Shown: positions 41,811 through 50,297 of the stretch, piece after piece
Layout: every line of letters starts with the position of its first letter
How positions within the stretch are numbered: position 1 is the first letter of the stretch
From: an uncultured Bacteroidota bacterium
GTDB taxonomy: Bacteria > Bacteroidota > Bacteroidia > Bacteroidales > P3
Length of the DNA stretch: 52,357 nt
Direction: 5' to 3'
Assembly: GCA_902771735.1 (NCBI GenBank)
Contig: CACXXO010000016.1
Span: forward strand, 1-52,357
Notes under the pieces: generated by a model
Told to the model about the DNA's origin: nothing
The model's input: only the letters and a program-made list of their open reading frames with translations
The model's database searches: none
Made by a program: the position numbers and the translations under genes

Positions 41811-44039
41811 ATGAAACGTATATTCATCTTATTCGGACTCCTCGCCCTCACCATCGGGAGCCAGGCCCAGATGAACCAGCATAGCAATTATATCGCCCTC
41901 AACGGCGGTGGCGGTTTGAACACGCTGATGTACAAACCCACCGACGGCACCTGGAACCCCAAGCTGGGATTCCTTGGCGAACTCAAATACATGCACTTCT
42001 TCGGCAAGAACTTCGGTTTGGGATTCGGTGTGCAGTTTAACTACACCCGCTCCGGCGCCACCTTCAACTTCCGCGAGGTGACCCAGAATCTTGTCCACCC
42101 CGTCAACGGTCTCAACTATGAGTCGCGCACCGTCTACAACGACTGGAAAGAGACCCAGACCGCCATGTTCCTCTCCGTGCCCGTCGAGTTCTACTGGCGC
42201 GCCCCCATGGGCGAGCGCTGGTTCTTCCTCCTCGGCCTCGGTGCACAGCTCGACCTGCCGATGAAGAGCGAGTTCAAAGCCGACAAAGGCACTTACGAGG
42301 TCCGCGGCTACTTCCCCGCCACCAACGTCGAATATCGCGACCTGCCCAACTACGGCTTCACCGTCTACAACGCAAATGAGAAAGGCGATGTCAAAGACCT
42401 CAAACAATATGGCATCAGCCTCATTGCCGACCTCGGATTCAACTATGCCATGTCCAACCACTGGGGCCTCTACTTCGGCATCTACGGTGGCTACGGCATC
42501 ACCGACCTCAACGAGAAGAAATCCGCCGAGCCCATGCTTGACGCCCCCACCGGCACCACAACCGTCAACGCCTACAACGGTGTCATCAACTCCAACCAGG
42601 TCGACGAGGTTCACCTGCTCAACGTCGGTGCCAAGATTGGCATCAACATCGGCTGGCAGTGCCATTCCTCCAAGTCCGACAATGGCGGAGCCGGCGCCCT
42701 GGTGCCCTACGACAGCGACAACAGCAAAGGCAACAACAACGACAACAACGGCAACAACAACTACGACAAGAGCAACAACGGTGACTACAACAATCCTGCC
42801 TATGGCAGCGATGAAGACGATGCCGCCCGCGAAGCCGAAGAGGCTGCTGCCCGCGAGGCCCGTTGCAACGCCCGCCGTATGAACAATCCCGACATGGCCG
42901 CCGCCATCGCCAACATCGACGCCGACATCGCCGAAGCCGAACAGGCCGCCAACGAGACCAACGACGCCGCCGCCAAGGCCGCCGTCGCCAACGCCAAGAA
43001 CGCACGCAAAGAGGCCCAGGCTGCCTACGACAAAGGCAACTACTGCCAGGCCTACGACCTCTTCAACGAAGCCTACGGCTACATCGCCGACAGCTATGCC
43101 AACGACGCCCGCAACCACGCCGACAAGAAGAGCAACAACGAGACAGCACAGCAAGCCGCCGACGATGCCGCTCTCTATGCCGAAGCATCCCACAAGGATG
43201 GCCTCGACTGCGCCATGGCTGCCAGCCGCAACGCCAAGATCAACTCCGAGATTGCCCGCGACGCCGACAAACCCGAGCGCAACTCCGCCGCCTACAACGA
43301 TCCCAACTTCGCCAACAACCTTGCCAACGAAGCCATCGCCATGGCCGAACAGACAGGCAGCAAACCCGCCATGACCGACGGTAAGGATGCCTCCGGCAAG
43401 GCCTACCGCGGCAACCTGCCCGAAAGCTACGCCGCCGCCGCCAAGTCATTTGCCGAAAGTGGCGAAGCCTGCGCCGCCAAGAACAAGAGCGCCGAGGCCC
43501 AGGCCGCCGTCAAGGAAGCCAAAGCCGCTGCCGCCGAGGCTGCCGAAGCTGCCCGCATGGGCAACACCGCCGCCGCCTACCGCGCCGCCATCCACGCCCG
43601 CGACGCTGCCCAGCGCGCCTGCGGCATCGAGTCCAAACCCGCCGAGCAACAGGCCGCCAACAAGCCCGCACCCAACCGCGCCGAGCTCCAGAGCCTCCTC
43701 GACCTCATCAACGCCACTGTCCACTTCGAGTTCGCCAAGACCGACCCGCAGTTCGACAACGCCACCGAGATCGCCATCAACAGCCTCTGCGCTGCAATGA
43801 AAGCCGACAAGAACATCAAGATCCTCGTCACCGGCCACACCGACAACGTCGGTTCGGCCGAGGGCAACATGACCTACGGCAAGAAACGCGCCGAAGCCCT
43901 CAAGGCCCTCATGGTCAAACGTGGCGCTCCCGCCTCCCAGATCAGCACCGCCACCCGCGGTGAAGAGGAGCCCGTTGTCGAGAACGACACCGAGGAGCAC
44001 CGCTACCAGAACCGCCGCGCGGTCATCACTTTGAAATAA
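41811..44039 (+). CDS. OmpA-family protein with alanine-rich helical insert
   Basis: This protein has 742 residues. A signal peptide ends at GSQAQ (near 20). Residues about 22-285 have the strand pattern of an eight-strand outer-membrane barrel (FGLGFGVQFNYTRSGATF, SVPVEFYWRAPMGERWFFLL). An Asn/Asp-rich linker follows (NNNDNNGNNNYD). Residues about 335-615 form an alanine-rich helical region with TPR-like AYDKGNYCQAYDLFNEAYGY and repeated Cys. An OmpA domain ends the protein (HFEFAKTDPQFDNATEIAIN, LVTGHTDNVGSAEGN, NRRAVITLK). Barrel plus OmpA is common in Bacteroidota; the long insert is unusual. It lies 29 bases after the type IX cargo gene, same strand. Confidence 0.88.
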   Translation: MKRIFILFGLLALTIGSQAQMNQHSNYIALNGGGGLNTLMYKPTDGTWNPKLGFLGELKYMHFFGKNFGLGFGVQFNYTRSGATFNFREVTQNLVHPVNGLNYESRTVYNDWKETQTAMFLSVPVEFYWRAPMGERWFFLLGLGAQLDLPMKSEFKADKGTYEVRGYFPATNVEYRDLPNYGFTVYNANEKGDVKDLKQYGISLIADLGFNYAMSNHWGLYFGIYGGYGITDLNEKKSAEPMLDAPTGTTTVNAYNGVINSNQVDEVHLLNVGAKIGINIGWQCHSSKSDNGGAGALVPYDSDNSKGNNNDNNGNNNYDKSNNGDYNNPAYGSDEDDAAREAEEAAAREARCNARRMNNPDMAAAIANIDADIAEAEQAANETNDAAAKAAVANAKNARKEAQAAYDKGNYCQAYDLFNEAYGYIADSYANDARNHADKKSNNETAQQAADDAALYAEASHKDGLDCAMAASRNAKINSEIARDADKPERNSAAYNDPNFANNLANEAIAMAEQTGSKPAMTDGKDASGKAYRGNLPESYAAAAKSFAESGEACAAKNKSAEAQAAVKEAKAAAAEAAEAARMGNTAAAYRAAIHARDAAQRACGIESKPAEQQAANKPAPNRAELQSLLDLINATVHFEFAKTDPQFDNATEIAINSLCAAMKADKNIKILVTGHTDNVGSAEGNMTYGKKRAEALKALMVKRGAPASQISTATRGEEEPVVENDTEEHRYQNRRAVITLK

Positions 44040-44066
44040 AAGAACTTTATTTGAAGTGCAATAACC

Positions 44067-44103
44067 AAGGCCGGATGCTTTTGGCATCCGGCCTTTTTTT
44101 TTG
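44067..44103 (+). terminator. Terminator of the OmpA gene
   Basis: AAGGCCGGATGC and GCATCCGGCCTT pair around TTTTG, followed by nine or more T. It is the first of two terminators between convergent genes, with a palindromic element between them. Confidence 0.95.
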
Positions 44104-44128
44104 TACCCCCTAAGCACCCTCGCCCTGC

Positions 44129-44222
44129 CAACACCCTGCCGACTCCCTACCAACTCCTACCATGGTAGGAGTTGGTAGGGAGTCGGCAGGGTGTTGATAG
44201 GTGGTTATCACATAGTTGGCAC
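44129..44222 (+). repeat. Oriented palindromic element, copy E (longest, perfect)
   Basis: Perfect 33-base arms (44129-44161 and 44164-44196, centre AT) carry the CCTACCAACTCCTACC core plus an outer segment with GCCGACTCCC/GGGAGTCGGC, not found in the other copies. The tail GATAGGTGGTTATCACATAG follows to 44222. It sits between two opposed terminators. Confidence 0.93.
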
Positions 44223-44260
44223 CAAGTGCCGGTTTGGTGGATTCCCGGTCACCAGGGGGC

Positions 44261-44284
44261 AAAAAAAAAGCCCCTTTCGGGGCT
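44261..44284 (-). terminator. Terminator of the sulfatase-uvrB operon
   Basis: On the minus strand AGCCCCGAAAGGGGCT forms a six-base stem with a short loop, followed by nine T. It ends 25 bases beyond the uvrB stop. Confidence 0.9.
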
Positions 44285-44309
44285 ATTGACAGAAAAAAAC
44301 CAACCGGCT

Positions 44310-46391
44310 TTACCGGGCGGTGTCGAGAAGGGACTGCATCTCCTTAATCTCATCGCGATATTTGGCGGCAGCCATGAAGTCGAGCTCTTTTGCAGCGAGC
44401 TGCATCTTGCGCTGGCGCTCACGAATCTCCTTGCGGAGTTGAGCCTTGGTCATTTTCAAGAAAGGCGAGGGCGCCGCTTCGGCAGGTTGTCCATAAACAT
44501 GTTCCGGCTCGGCAGCCACGGCCACATCCTCTTTATAGATGCTAATGGGGTCTTTCTCGACGGCATTACGCTCCTCGGCGGCACGCTCGATGACCGAGGT
44601 GGTGCCAAGGATGGCATCGGTGCTCTTTACAATCTGACGCGGCACGATGCCGTGTTCCATATTGTAGCGAATCTGTTTCTCGCGGTGGCGGTTGGTGAGG
44701 TCGATGGCACGCTGCATCGAACCGGTGATGGTGTCGCCATAGAGGATGGCCTTGCTATGCACGTTGCGCGCAGCGCGGCCAATGGTTTGGATGAGGGCAC
44801 GGTCGGAACGGAGGAAGCCTTCCTTGTCGGCATCGAGGATGGCCACAAGACTGACCTCAGGCAAGTCAAGACCTTCGCGCAACAGGTTGACACCCACCAG
44901 CACATCGAAGACTCCCATACGCAAGTCGCGCATAATTTCCACACGTTCCAGCGTATCCACATCGGAATGAATATATTTGCTTCTGATACCGAGGTTGATA
45001 AGGTAAGAGGTTAGTTCCTCGGCCATGCGCTTGGTGAGAGTAGTGACAAGGACACGCTCGCCCTTGTCGACAGTGTTCTCGATTTCGTCGAGCAGGTCGT
45101 CGACCTGGCTCACGGCGGGCCGCACCTCGACCACGGGATCCAACAAACCCGTAGGCCGGATGACCTGCTCCACAACAACGCCTTCGGCCTCGGCAAGTTC
45201 ATAGTCGGCCGGTGTGGCAGAAATGTAGATAGTCTGGCCTGTGAGGTTATAGAATTCGTCGTAGGTCAACGGGCGGTTGTCCAAAGCTGAAGGCAGACGG
45301 AACCCATACTCGACAAGCGAGGTCTTGCGGCTACGGTCGCCGCCGTACATGGCGCCAATTTGAGGCACGGTGACATGGCTCTCGTCGACCACCAAAAGAA
45401 AATCGTCGGGGAAATAATCAATCAGACAGAAGGGACGGGTGCCGGGCTGGCGACCGTCGAAATAACGGCTATAGTTCTCGATGCCTGAGCAGTAGCCCAG
45501 CTCTTGAATCATCTCGAGGTCATAGTTCACACGTTCTTCCAGACGCTTGGCTTCCAGGTGTTTGTCGATAGATTCGAGGTAGTCGCGGCGGTCGAACATG
45601 TCGCGCTGAATCTGGAGGATGATTTCAGGCAGGTGTTCCTTGGAAGTGAGGAAGTTGGAGGCGGGATAGATGGTCACCTCGTCGAAACGCTCGAGACGTT
45701 GTCCGCTGATGGGGTCGAAACTTTCGAGGCGTTCCACTTCGTCGTCCCAAAAGGAAACCCGGTAACAGAAATCGGCGAAGGAAGGATAGATGTCGACAGT
45801 GTCTCCCTTGACACGGAAGCGGCCGTTGACAAATTCAATCTCGTTGCGTACATATTGTCCATCAAGGAGTTTCATCAGCAAATCGTCGCGTTTTAGGCGA
45901 TCGCCGACACGTATTTCGACGGTACCTTTCTTGAACTCGTCGGGATTGCCAATGCCATAGATGCAGCTCACCGAAGAAACCACGATGACATCCCGGCGAC
46001 CGCTGAGCAGGGCGCTGGAGGCGCGCAGGCGCAGTTTGTCGAGTTCATCGTTGATTTGCAGGTCCTTCTCGATATAGGTATTGGTGGCAGCGATGTAGGC
46101 CTCGGGCTGGTAGTAGTCGTAGTAGCTCACGAAGTATTCCACCGCATTGTCGGGGAAGAACTGGCGGAACTCGCCGTAGAGCTGCGCCGCCAAAGTCTTG
46201 TTATGGCTCAGTACCAGCGTGGGACGCTGCAACTCTTGTATAACGTTGGCCACGGTGAAGGTCTTTCCCGAGCCGGTGACCCCCTGCAGCACCTGGGCAC
46301 GCTGGCCGTTGCGCACACCTTCCACCAGCTGGCGGATGGCGTCGGGCTGATCGCCCATAGGGGCAAAATCCGATTTCAGTTCAAAGTTCAT
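44310..46391 (-). CDS. uvrB: Excinuclease ABC subunit B
   Basis: This 693-residue helicase-like subunit of UvrABC loads on damaged DNA and recruits UvrC. It has Walker A GVTGSGKTFTVANVI near residue 40, the beta-hairpin region YFVSYYDYYQPEAYIAATNT, DEIENTVDKGERVLVTTLTK, LREGLDLPEVSLVAILDADK, QTIGRAARN and the C-terminal UVR motif (LAAKELDFMAAAKYRDEIKE) that pairs with UvrC. Length and order are standard. Its ATG overlaps the stop of the third sulfatase in ATGA, making it the last gene of a four-gene operon. Confidence 0.97.
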   Translation of the reverse strand: MNFELKSDFAPMGDQPDAIRQLVEGVRNGQRAQVLQGVTGSGKTFTVANVIQELQRPTLVLSHNKTLAAQLYGEFRQFFPDNAVEYFVSYYDYYQPEAYIAATNTYIEKDLQINDELDKLRLRASSALLSGRRDVIVVSSVSCIYGIGNPDEFKKGTVEIRVGDRLKRDDLLMKLLDGQYVRNEIEFVNGRFRVKGDTVDIYPSFADFCYRVSFWDDEVERLESFDPISGQRLERFDEVTIYPASNFLTSKEHLPEIILQIQRDMFDRRDYLESIDKHLEAKRLEERVNYDLEMIQELGYCSGIENYSRYFDGRQPGTRPFCLIDYFPDDFLLVVDESHVTVPQIGAMYGGDRSRKTSLVEYGFRLPSALDNRPLTYDEFYNLTGQTIYISATPADYELAEAEGVVVEQVIRPTGLLDPVVEVRPAVSQVDDLLDEIENTVDKGERVLVTTLTKRMAEELTSYLINLGIRSKYIHSDVDTLERVEIMRDLRMGVFDVLVGVNLLREGLDLPEVSLVAILDADKEGFLRSDRALIQTIGRAARNVHSKAILYGDTITGSMQRAIDLTNRHREKQIRYNMEHGIVPRQIVKSTDAILGTTSVIERAAEERNAVEKDPISIYKEDVAVAAEPEHVYGQPAEAAPSPFLKMTKAQLRKEIRERQRKMQLAAKELDFMAAAKYRDEIKEMQSLLDTAR

Positions 46392-48334
46392 AGTTCTTGT
46401 TCTGGTTCTGCGTTTCCGTCCTTGAGCATCTCATAACTCATCTGCACCATACCGAGGGCATAGCGCTCAAATGAGGCCTTTTTGTCGGGCAACTGGGAGG
46501 AGATGTCGTCGGTTTGACGGTCACGGTAATTGTAAAGACTGCTGCTGCCGTCGTTGTGGCGGTAGATATAGAGGAGGTTGCCGTCGGTGGCACCAATCAT
46601 GTCGCCCGAGCCGAAGAAAGCCACATCGCGACAGAAGTTGAGTATGTCAATGCCAATCATGTTGGTGTGGTGTATCCCCAACATTCCCAGCACGGTAGGT
46701 GCCACGTCGATTTGGCAGGCCAGGCGGTCGTCGAAACGAGGCTCTACACGACAGGAGGTCAGGGGAAGGGTGCCCGGATAGTAGAAAATGACAGGTATGC
46801 GGTTGCGTGTCAGTGGAATGTCGTAGATGGGATTTTTGTCGGGACATCCGTGGTCGGCCACAAAGACAAAGAGTGTCTTTTCGAACCAAGGCTGCTTCGC
46901 GGCCTCGGCCAGGAACTGTCCTATCGACCAGTCGGCATATTCAACCACTTGGTTGGTGAGTTCCGTGCTGCGAGGCTTGAAGGTGGTGCCCTGTGGCACG
47001 ACATATGGCGGATGGTCGCTGATGGTCAGTATGGTGGTAAATGTCGGGCCTTTCTGCGTTGCCTCGTTGAGGTAGTCGATGGCATGGCCAAAGAGCACGT
47101 GATCGGGCACGCCATAGCTGTTGACCCACTCCTCCTCGGGATAGCTGTTCTGCTCAAACACCTTGTCGTAGCCATTGCTGTATAGGAAACTTTCCATGCC
47201 GTCGAAATAGCCTTGGTGAGCCATGAAGAAAGCGGTGCTGTATCCAGAACATTGCATGTTCTGCGGCAGTCCCCACATGCGAGGCACCGTCGAGGAGCCA
47301 TGCATAGTGTGGCGTTTGAAAATGGCAGGATGGCCGTAGAGAGTGGAATAGACACCGTTATAGGTCTGTGTGCCGGCCGACCACGCCTGGGTGAAGGTGA
47401 TGCCAAGATGCATCAGGCTGTCGAGGCAAGGGGTAAGGCTGGCCTCGGGATGACTGCCCAGCATGGTTTTTTCAGTGGCCATCGACTCCATAATGACTAC
47501 CACAACATGGGTGTTGTTGGGCAAAAGGATTCCACCGGAAGCTGCTTTGTCCTCTCGGGATTCATACACCTCACGGGCTGTCTCGGGGTCGATGAGTTCT
47601 ATGGGATGGTTGCGGTCGTTCATGATGGCGCCGGCGCTCTTAAGGAAGGTGAACACCGGGTTAAGACCTATCTGGTTGAGGTAGGAGTTGCTGCAGAAGA
47701 CGGCATGCTCGGCACGCAAGGGCGGCTTGTCGGTGAGGTGACCGCGCATGCCTGTAAACCAGCCCAACAACAGCACCGCCGCCATGGGTATAGCCCATTT
47801 ATAGGGCATTTCACTGCCGAGATGCGCCTTCAGCACCCGCCGGTAGATCAGCCTTCCGAGGAACCACCACCCCACGGCAACGACCAAGAAGACAAAGAAG
47901 TAGAGCAAGTAGGTAGGCTCGCTGAATATCATGTCGATGACCACAGGCATCGACTCGTTCATGGTCAACACCTGGGCGTCGAGCCGCTGGAAGAAGTAGC
48001 AAAAATAGGGTATGTCGGCCGCGCAGGCGAAAAAGGCCACCGTGTAGAGCACCATGGCAATGTAGTGCGCGGTGGCATAATACCAACTCTTACGGATACG
48101 CGCCAATTCGCCTATGACAATCAGCAGCAAAGGCAAGGCGAGGATGTAGGTACTCACGGCGGTGTCGAAGCGGAACCCTTTCCACAAGGCCGTCAGATAG
48201 AGACTGCCCGTCACTCCCTGCACCGTGACCAATGAACAATAGACCAGCGTCTCCGCCACACGGAACAAGGTAAACACCACTATCCCGGAAAGGTAGAGCA
48301 GAATGATATAGTTGAAACGGGCAGACTTTTTCAT
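46388..48334 (-). CDS. LTA-synthase-like sulfatase-fold membrane enzyme, copy 1
   Basis: This 648-residue protein has about five N-terminal transmembrane helices (residues 8-24, 43-64, 82-105, 130-152, 164-180) and a periplasmic alkaline-phosphatase-superfamily domain. Metal and catalytic positions are visible: VVVIMESMATEKT (Glu), AWSAGTQTYNGVYSTLYGHP (Thr), FVFVADHGCPDKNP (Asp-His), and MIGIDILNF. Such enzymes in Bacteroidota are annotated LTA synthase, though these bacteria lack LTA, and transfer phospho-alcohol groups to envelope glycans or lipids. It is the third of three tandem paralogues, with its stop overlapping the start of uvrB. Confidence 0.85.
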   Translation of the reverse strand: MKKSARFNYIILLYLSGIVVFTLFRVAETLVYCSLVTVQGVTGSLYLTALWKGFRFDTAVSTYILALPLLLIVIGELARIRKSWYYATAHYIAMVLYTVAFFACAADIPYFCYFFQRLDAQVLTMNESMPVVIDMIFSEPTYLLYFFVFLVVAVGWWFLGRLIYRRVLKAHLGSEMPYKWAIPMAAVLLLGWFTGMRGHLTDKPPLRAEHAVFCSNSYLNQIGLNPVFTFLKSAGAIMNDRNHPIELIDPETAREVYESREDKAASGGILLPNNTHVVVVIMESMATEKTMLGSHPEASLTPCLDSLMHLGITFTQAWSAGTQTYNGVYSTLYGHPAIFKRHTMHGSSTVPRMWGLPQNMQCSGYSTAFFMAHQGYFDGMESFLYSNGYDKVFEQNSYPEEEWVNSYGVPDHVLFGHAIDYLNEATQKGPTFTTILTISDHPPYVVPQGTTFKPRSTELTNQVVEYADWSIGQFLAEAAKQPWFEKTLFVFVADHGCPDKNPIYDIPLTRNRIPVIFYYPGTLPLTSCRVEPRFDDRLACQIDVAPTVLGMLGIHHTNMIGIDILNFCRDVAFFGSGDMIGATDGNLLYIYRHNDGSSSLYNYRDRQTDDISSQLPDKKASFERYALGMVQMSYEMLKDGNAEPEQEL

Positions 48335-48337
48335 AGG

Positions 48338-50275
48338 CTATTGGTTATTGTCGCAGGCTGTCTTCCCTTCGAGGAGCATGCGCTGGCTTTCCTGTGTCAT
48401 GCCGAAGGCATAGCGGCGCATGGCGGCGGCACGCTCGGGATAGCGGTCAATCAAATCCTCGGTGTCACACTCACGATAGCGGTATAGGCTCTCATTGTCC
48501 TGCTTGGCCCTGAAAAGGTAGAACAGTTCGCCATCCACCACGCCTATCTTGTCGTCAGCGCTAAAGAATGCATACTTTCTGTTATGGTTCAGCAAGTTCA
48601 ACCCCATCATACGGTCGCCGGCATCGATGCCCAACAATCCCAGGATGGTGGGCGAAACGTCTATCTGCATAGCCAAACGTTCCACAAAGTGGGGTTCTAT
48701 CTTGCCTGGCGCGAAGAAGAGCAGCGGGATATGGTTGTAGGCCAGCGTCAAGTCGTACAACGGATTCAACGAGCCCCCGTGATCGGCGACAAAGACAAAC
48801 AGCGTGTTCTCGAACCATTCCTTTCCTTCTGCCATTCTGATGAAGCGTCCTATCGCCCAGTCGGCATATTCCACAATGTGTTTCAGTTTGTCGTCGGCAT
48901 GCTTGGGCACCAAGTCGATACCCTCGGGAATGATATAAGGGCCATGGTCGCTACACGTCATAACCGTGGTGAGGAACGGTCCGCCCGCGGCAATGCTGTC
49001 GATGTGTTCTATCACATGGTCGAACATCACATGGTCGGGCACTCCCCAAGTGCCCACCAGCTCGTTCTTCGGATAGGTGTGCTCACCCACCACACGGTCG
49101 AATCCATTGCGGTAGAGGAATGCCTGCATATTGTCGTAAATCTCGTCGTGGGTCATGAAATAGTAGGTGCGGTAGCCTGCGTCGTGCAACCGTTGCGGCA
49201 AGCCGCACATCATGGGGATGGGCGAGTTCTTGATCATGTGGCGCGCCATGATGGCGGGGTGTCCGTAGAGGGTTGAATAGATGCCGTTGTGGGTATGGAT
49301 GCCCGCCGACCATGTGTCGCCGAAAGTCATCGAGCGCCGCATCAGGCTGTCGAGGCAGGGGGTCAGACTCGTCGACGGGTCGTAGAGGGCGGTTTTGTCC
49401 ACCGACATCGACTCCATCAGCACCAGCACCACATTCATCCCTTCGGGCAGCCGCAGCGAAGCCTCGGGTAGCGTGTTGTCCTCGGGCAGGGCGCGCTCTT
49501 CATCGAGCACCGTCTGTGCCGTCGCCAAGTCAATCAGCTCCACCGGCTTGTTGGCACTCTTGCCGGCTTCTTCGAGGCTCTTGATGAAAGTGAACATCGG
49601 GTTGAGACCAATCTGGTTGAGGAACGCATTGCTGCAATAGTAGGCCGTACCCACGCGGATAGGCCCTTTCTTCGACACCCTGCCGCGCATGCCGATAAAT
49701 CCCACCACCAAAAGCACCACCGCCATCGGAATGCTCCAACCGTATGGCAGATGTTCATCGATATGTGCCATCAGCACCCGGCGGAGCAACAGCCGTCCCA
49801 GCAGCCACCATCCCACGCTCACAGCGACAAAGACAAAGAAATAGCCCACATACATAGGCTCGCTCACTATCATGCTCAGCGCCATGCCGAACGAGTTGGT
49901 GAGGTCCAGCGCCGAGGCGTCGAGCCGCATGAAGAAGTAGCAAAAATAGGGTATGTCGGCCGCACATGCAAAGAAACAGACGGTGTAGAGCACCATCAAC
50001 ATATAGTGGACAATGGCGTAGTACCAACGTTTGCGTATGCGAGCCATCTCGCCGATGATGAGGAGCAGCAGCGGCAAGGCGAGGAGGTATGTGCTCACCG
50101 TGGTGTCGAACCGGAACCCCTTCCACAGTGCCATCAGGTACATGCCGCCAAAGTCGTCGGGGCCCTCGGTATGGGCACAATAGGCCACTGTCTCCGCCAG
50201 ACGGAACAGAGTGAAAAACACCAACCCTGACAGGTAGATAAGTAAAATGTAGTTGAATCTCGCGTTCTTTTTCAT
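48338..50275 (-). CDS. LTA-synthase-like sulfatase-fold membrane enzyme, copy 2
   Basis: This 645-residue paralogue of the adjacent genes has N-terminal helices that follow the same plan as copy 1. The periplasmic domain holds NVVLVLMESMSVDKT, TWSAGIHTHNGIYSTLYGHP, FVFVADHGGSLNPLYD and MMGLNLLNHNRKYAFFSADD. Metal residues are intact, so the enzyme is likely active. It shares conserved blocks such as ADIPYFCYFF, GLNPMFTFIKS and SLTPCLDSLM with both neighbours. It starts 22 bases after copy 3 and ends three bases before copy 1. Confidence 0.85.
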   Translation of the reverse strand: MKKNARFNYILLIYLSGLVFFTLFRLAETVAYCAHTEGPDDFGGMYLMALWKGFRFDTTVSTYLLALPLLLLIIGEMARIRKRWYYAIVHYMLMVLYTVCFFACAADIPYFCYFFMRLDASALDLTNSFGMALSMIVSEPMYVGYFFVFVAVSVGWWLLGRLLLRRVLMAHIDEHLPYGWSIPMAVVLLVVGFIGMRGRVSKKGPIRVGTAYYCSNAFLNQIGLNPMFTFIKSLEEAGKSANKPVELIDLATAQTVLDEERALPEDNTLPEASLRLPEGMNVVLVLMESMSVDKTALYDPSTSLTPCLDSLMRRSMTFGDTWSAGIHTHNGIYSTLYGHPAIMARHMIKNSPIPMMCGLPQRLHDAGYRTYYFMTHDEIYDNMQAFLYRNGFDRVVGEHTYPKNELVGTWGVPDHVMFDHVIEHIDSIAAGGPFLTTVMTCSDHGPYIIPEGIDLVPKHADDKLKHIVEYADWAIGRFIRMAEGKEWFENTLFVFVADHGGSLNPLYDLTLAYNHIPLLFFAPGKIEPHFVERLAMQIDVSPTILGLLGIDAGDRMMGLNLLNHNRKYAFFSADDKIGVVDGELFYLFRAKQDNESLYRYRECDTEDLIDRYPERAAAMRRYAFGMTQESQRMLLEGKTACDNNQ

Positions 50276-50297
50276 CTTGACTATTGTCTCTTAACTT

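Noticed and set aside
44172-45014. 280-residue plus-strand ORF over the uvrB 3' end
   Set aside because: Antisense to uvrB and begins inside palindromic copy E.
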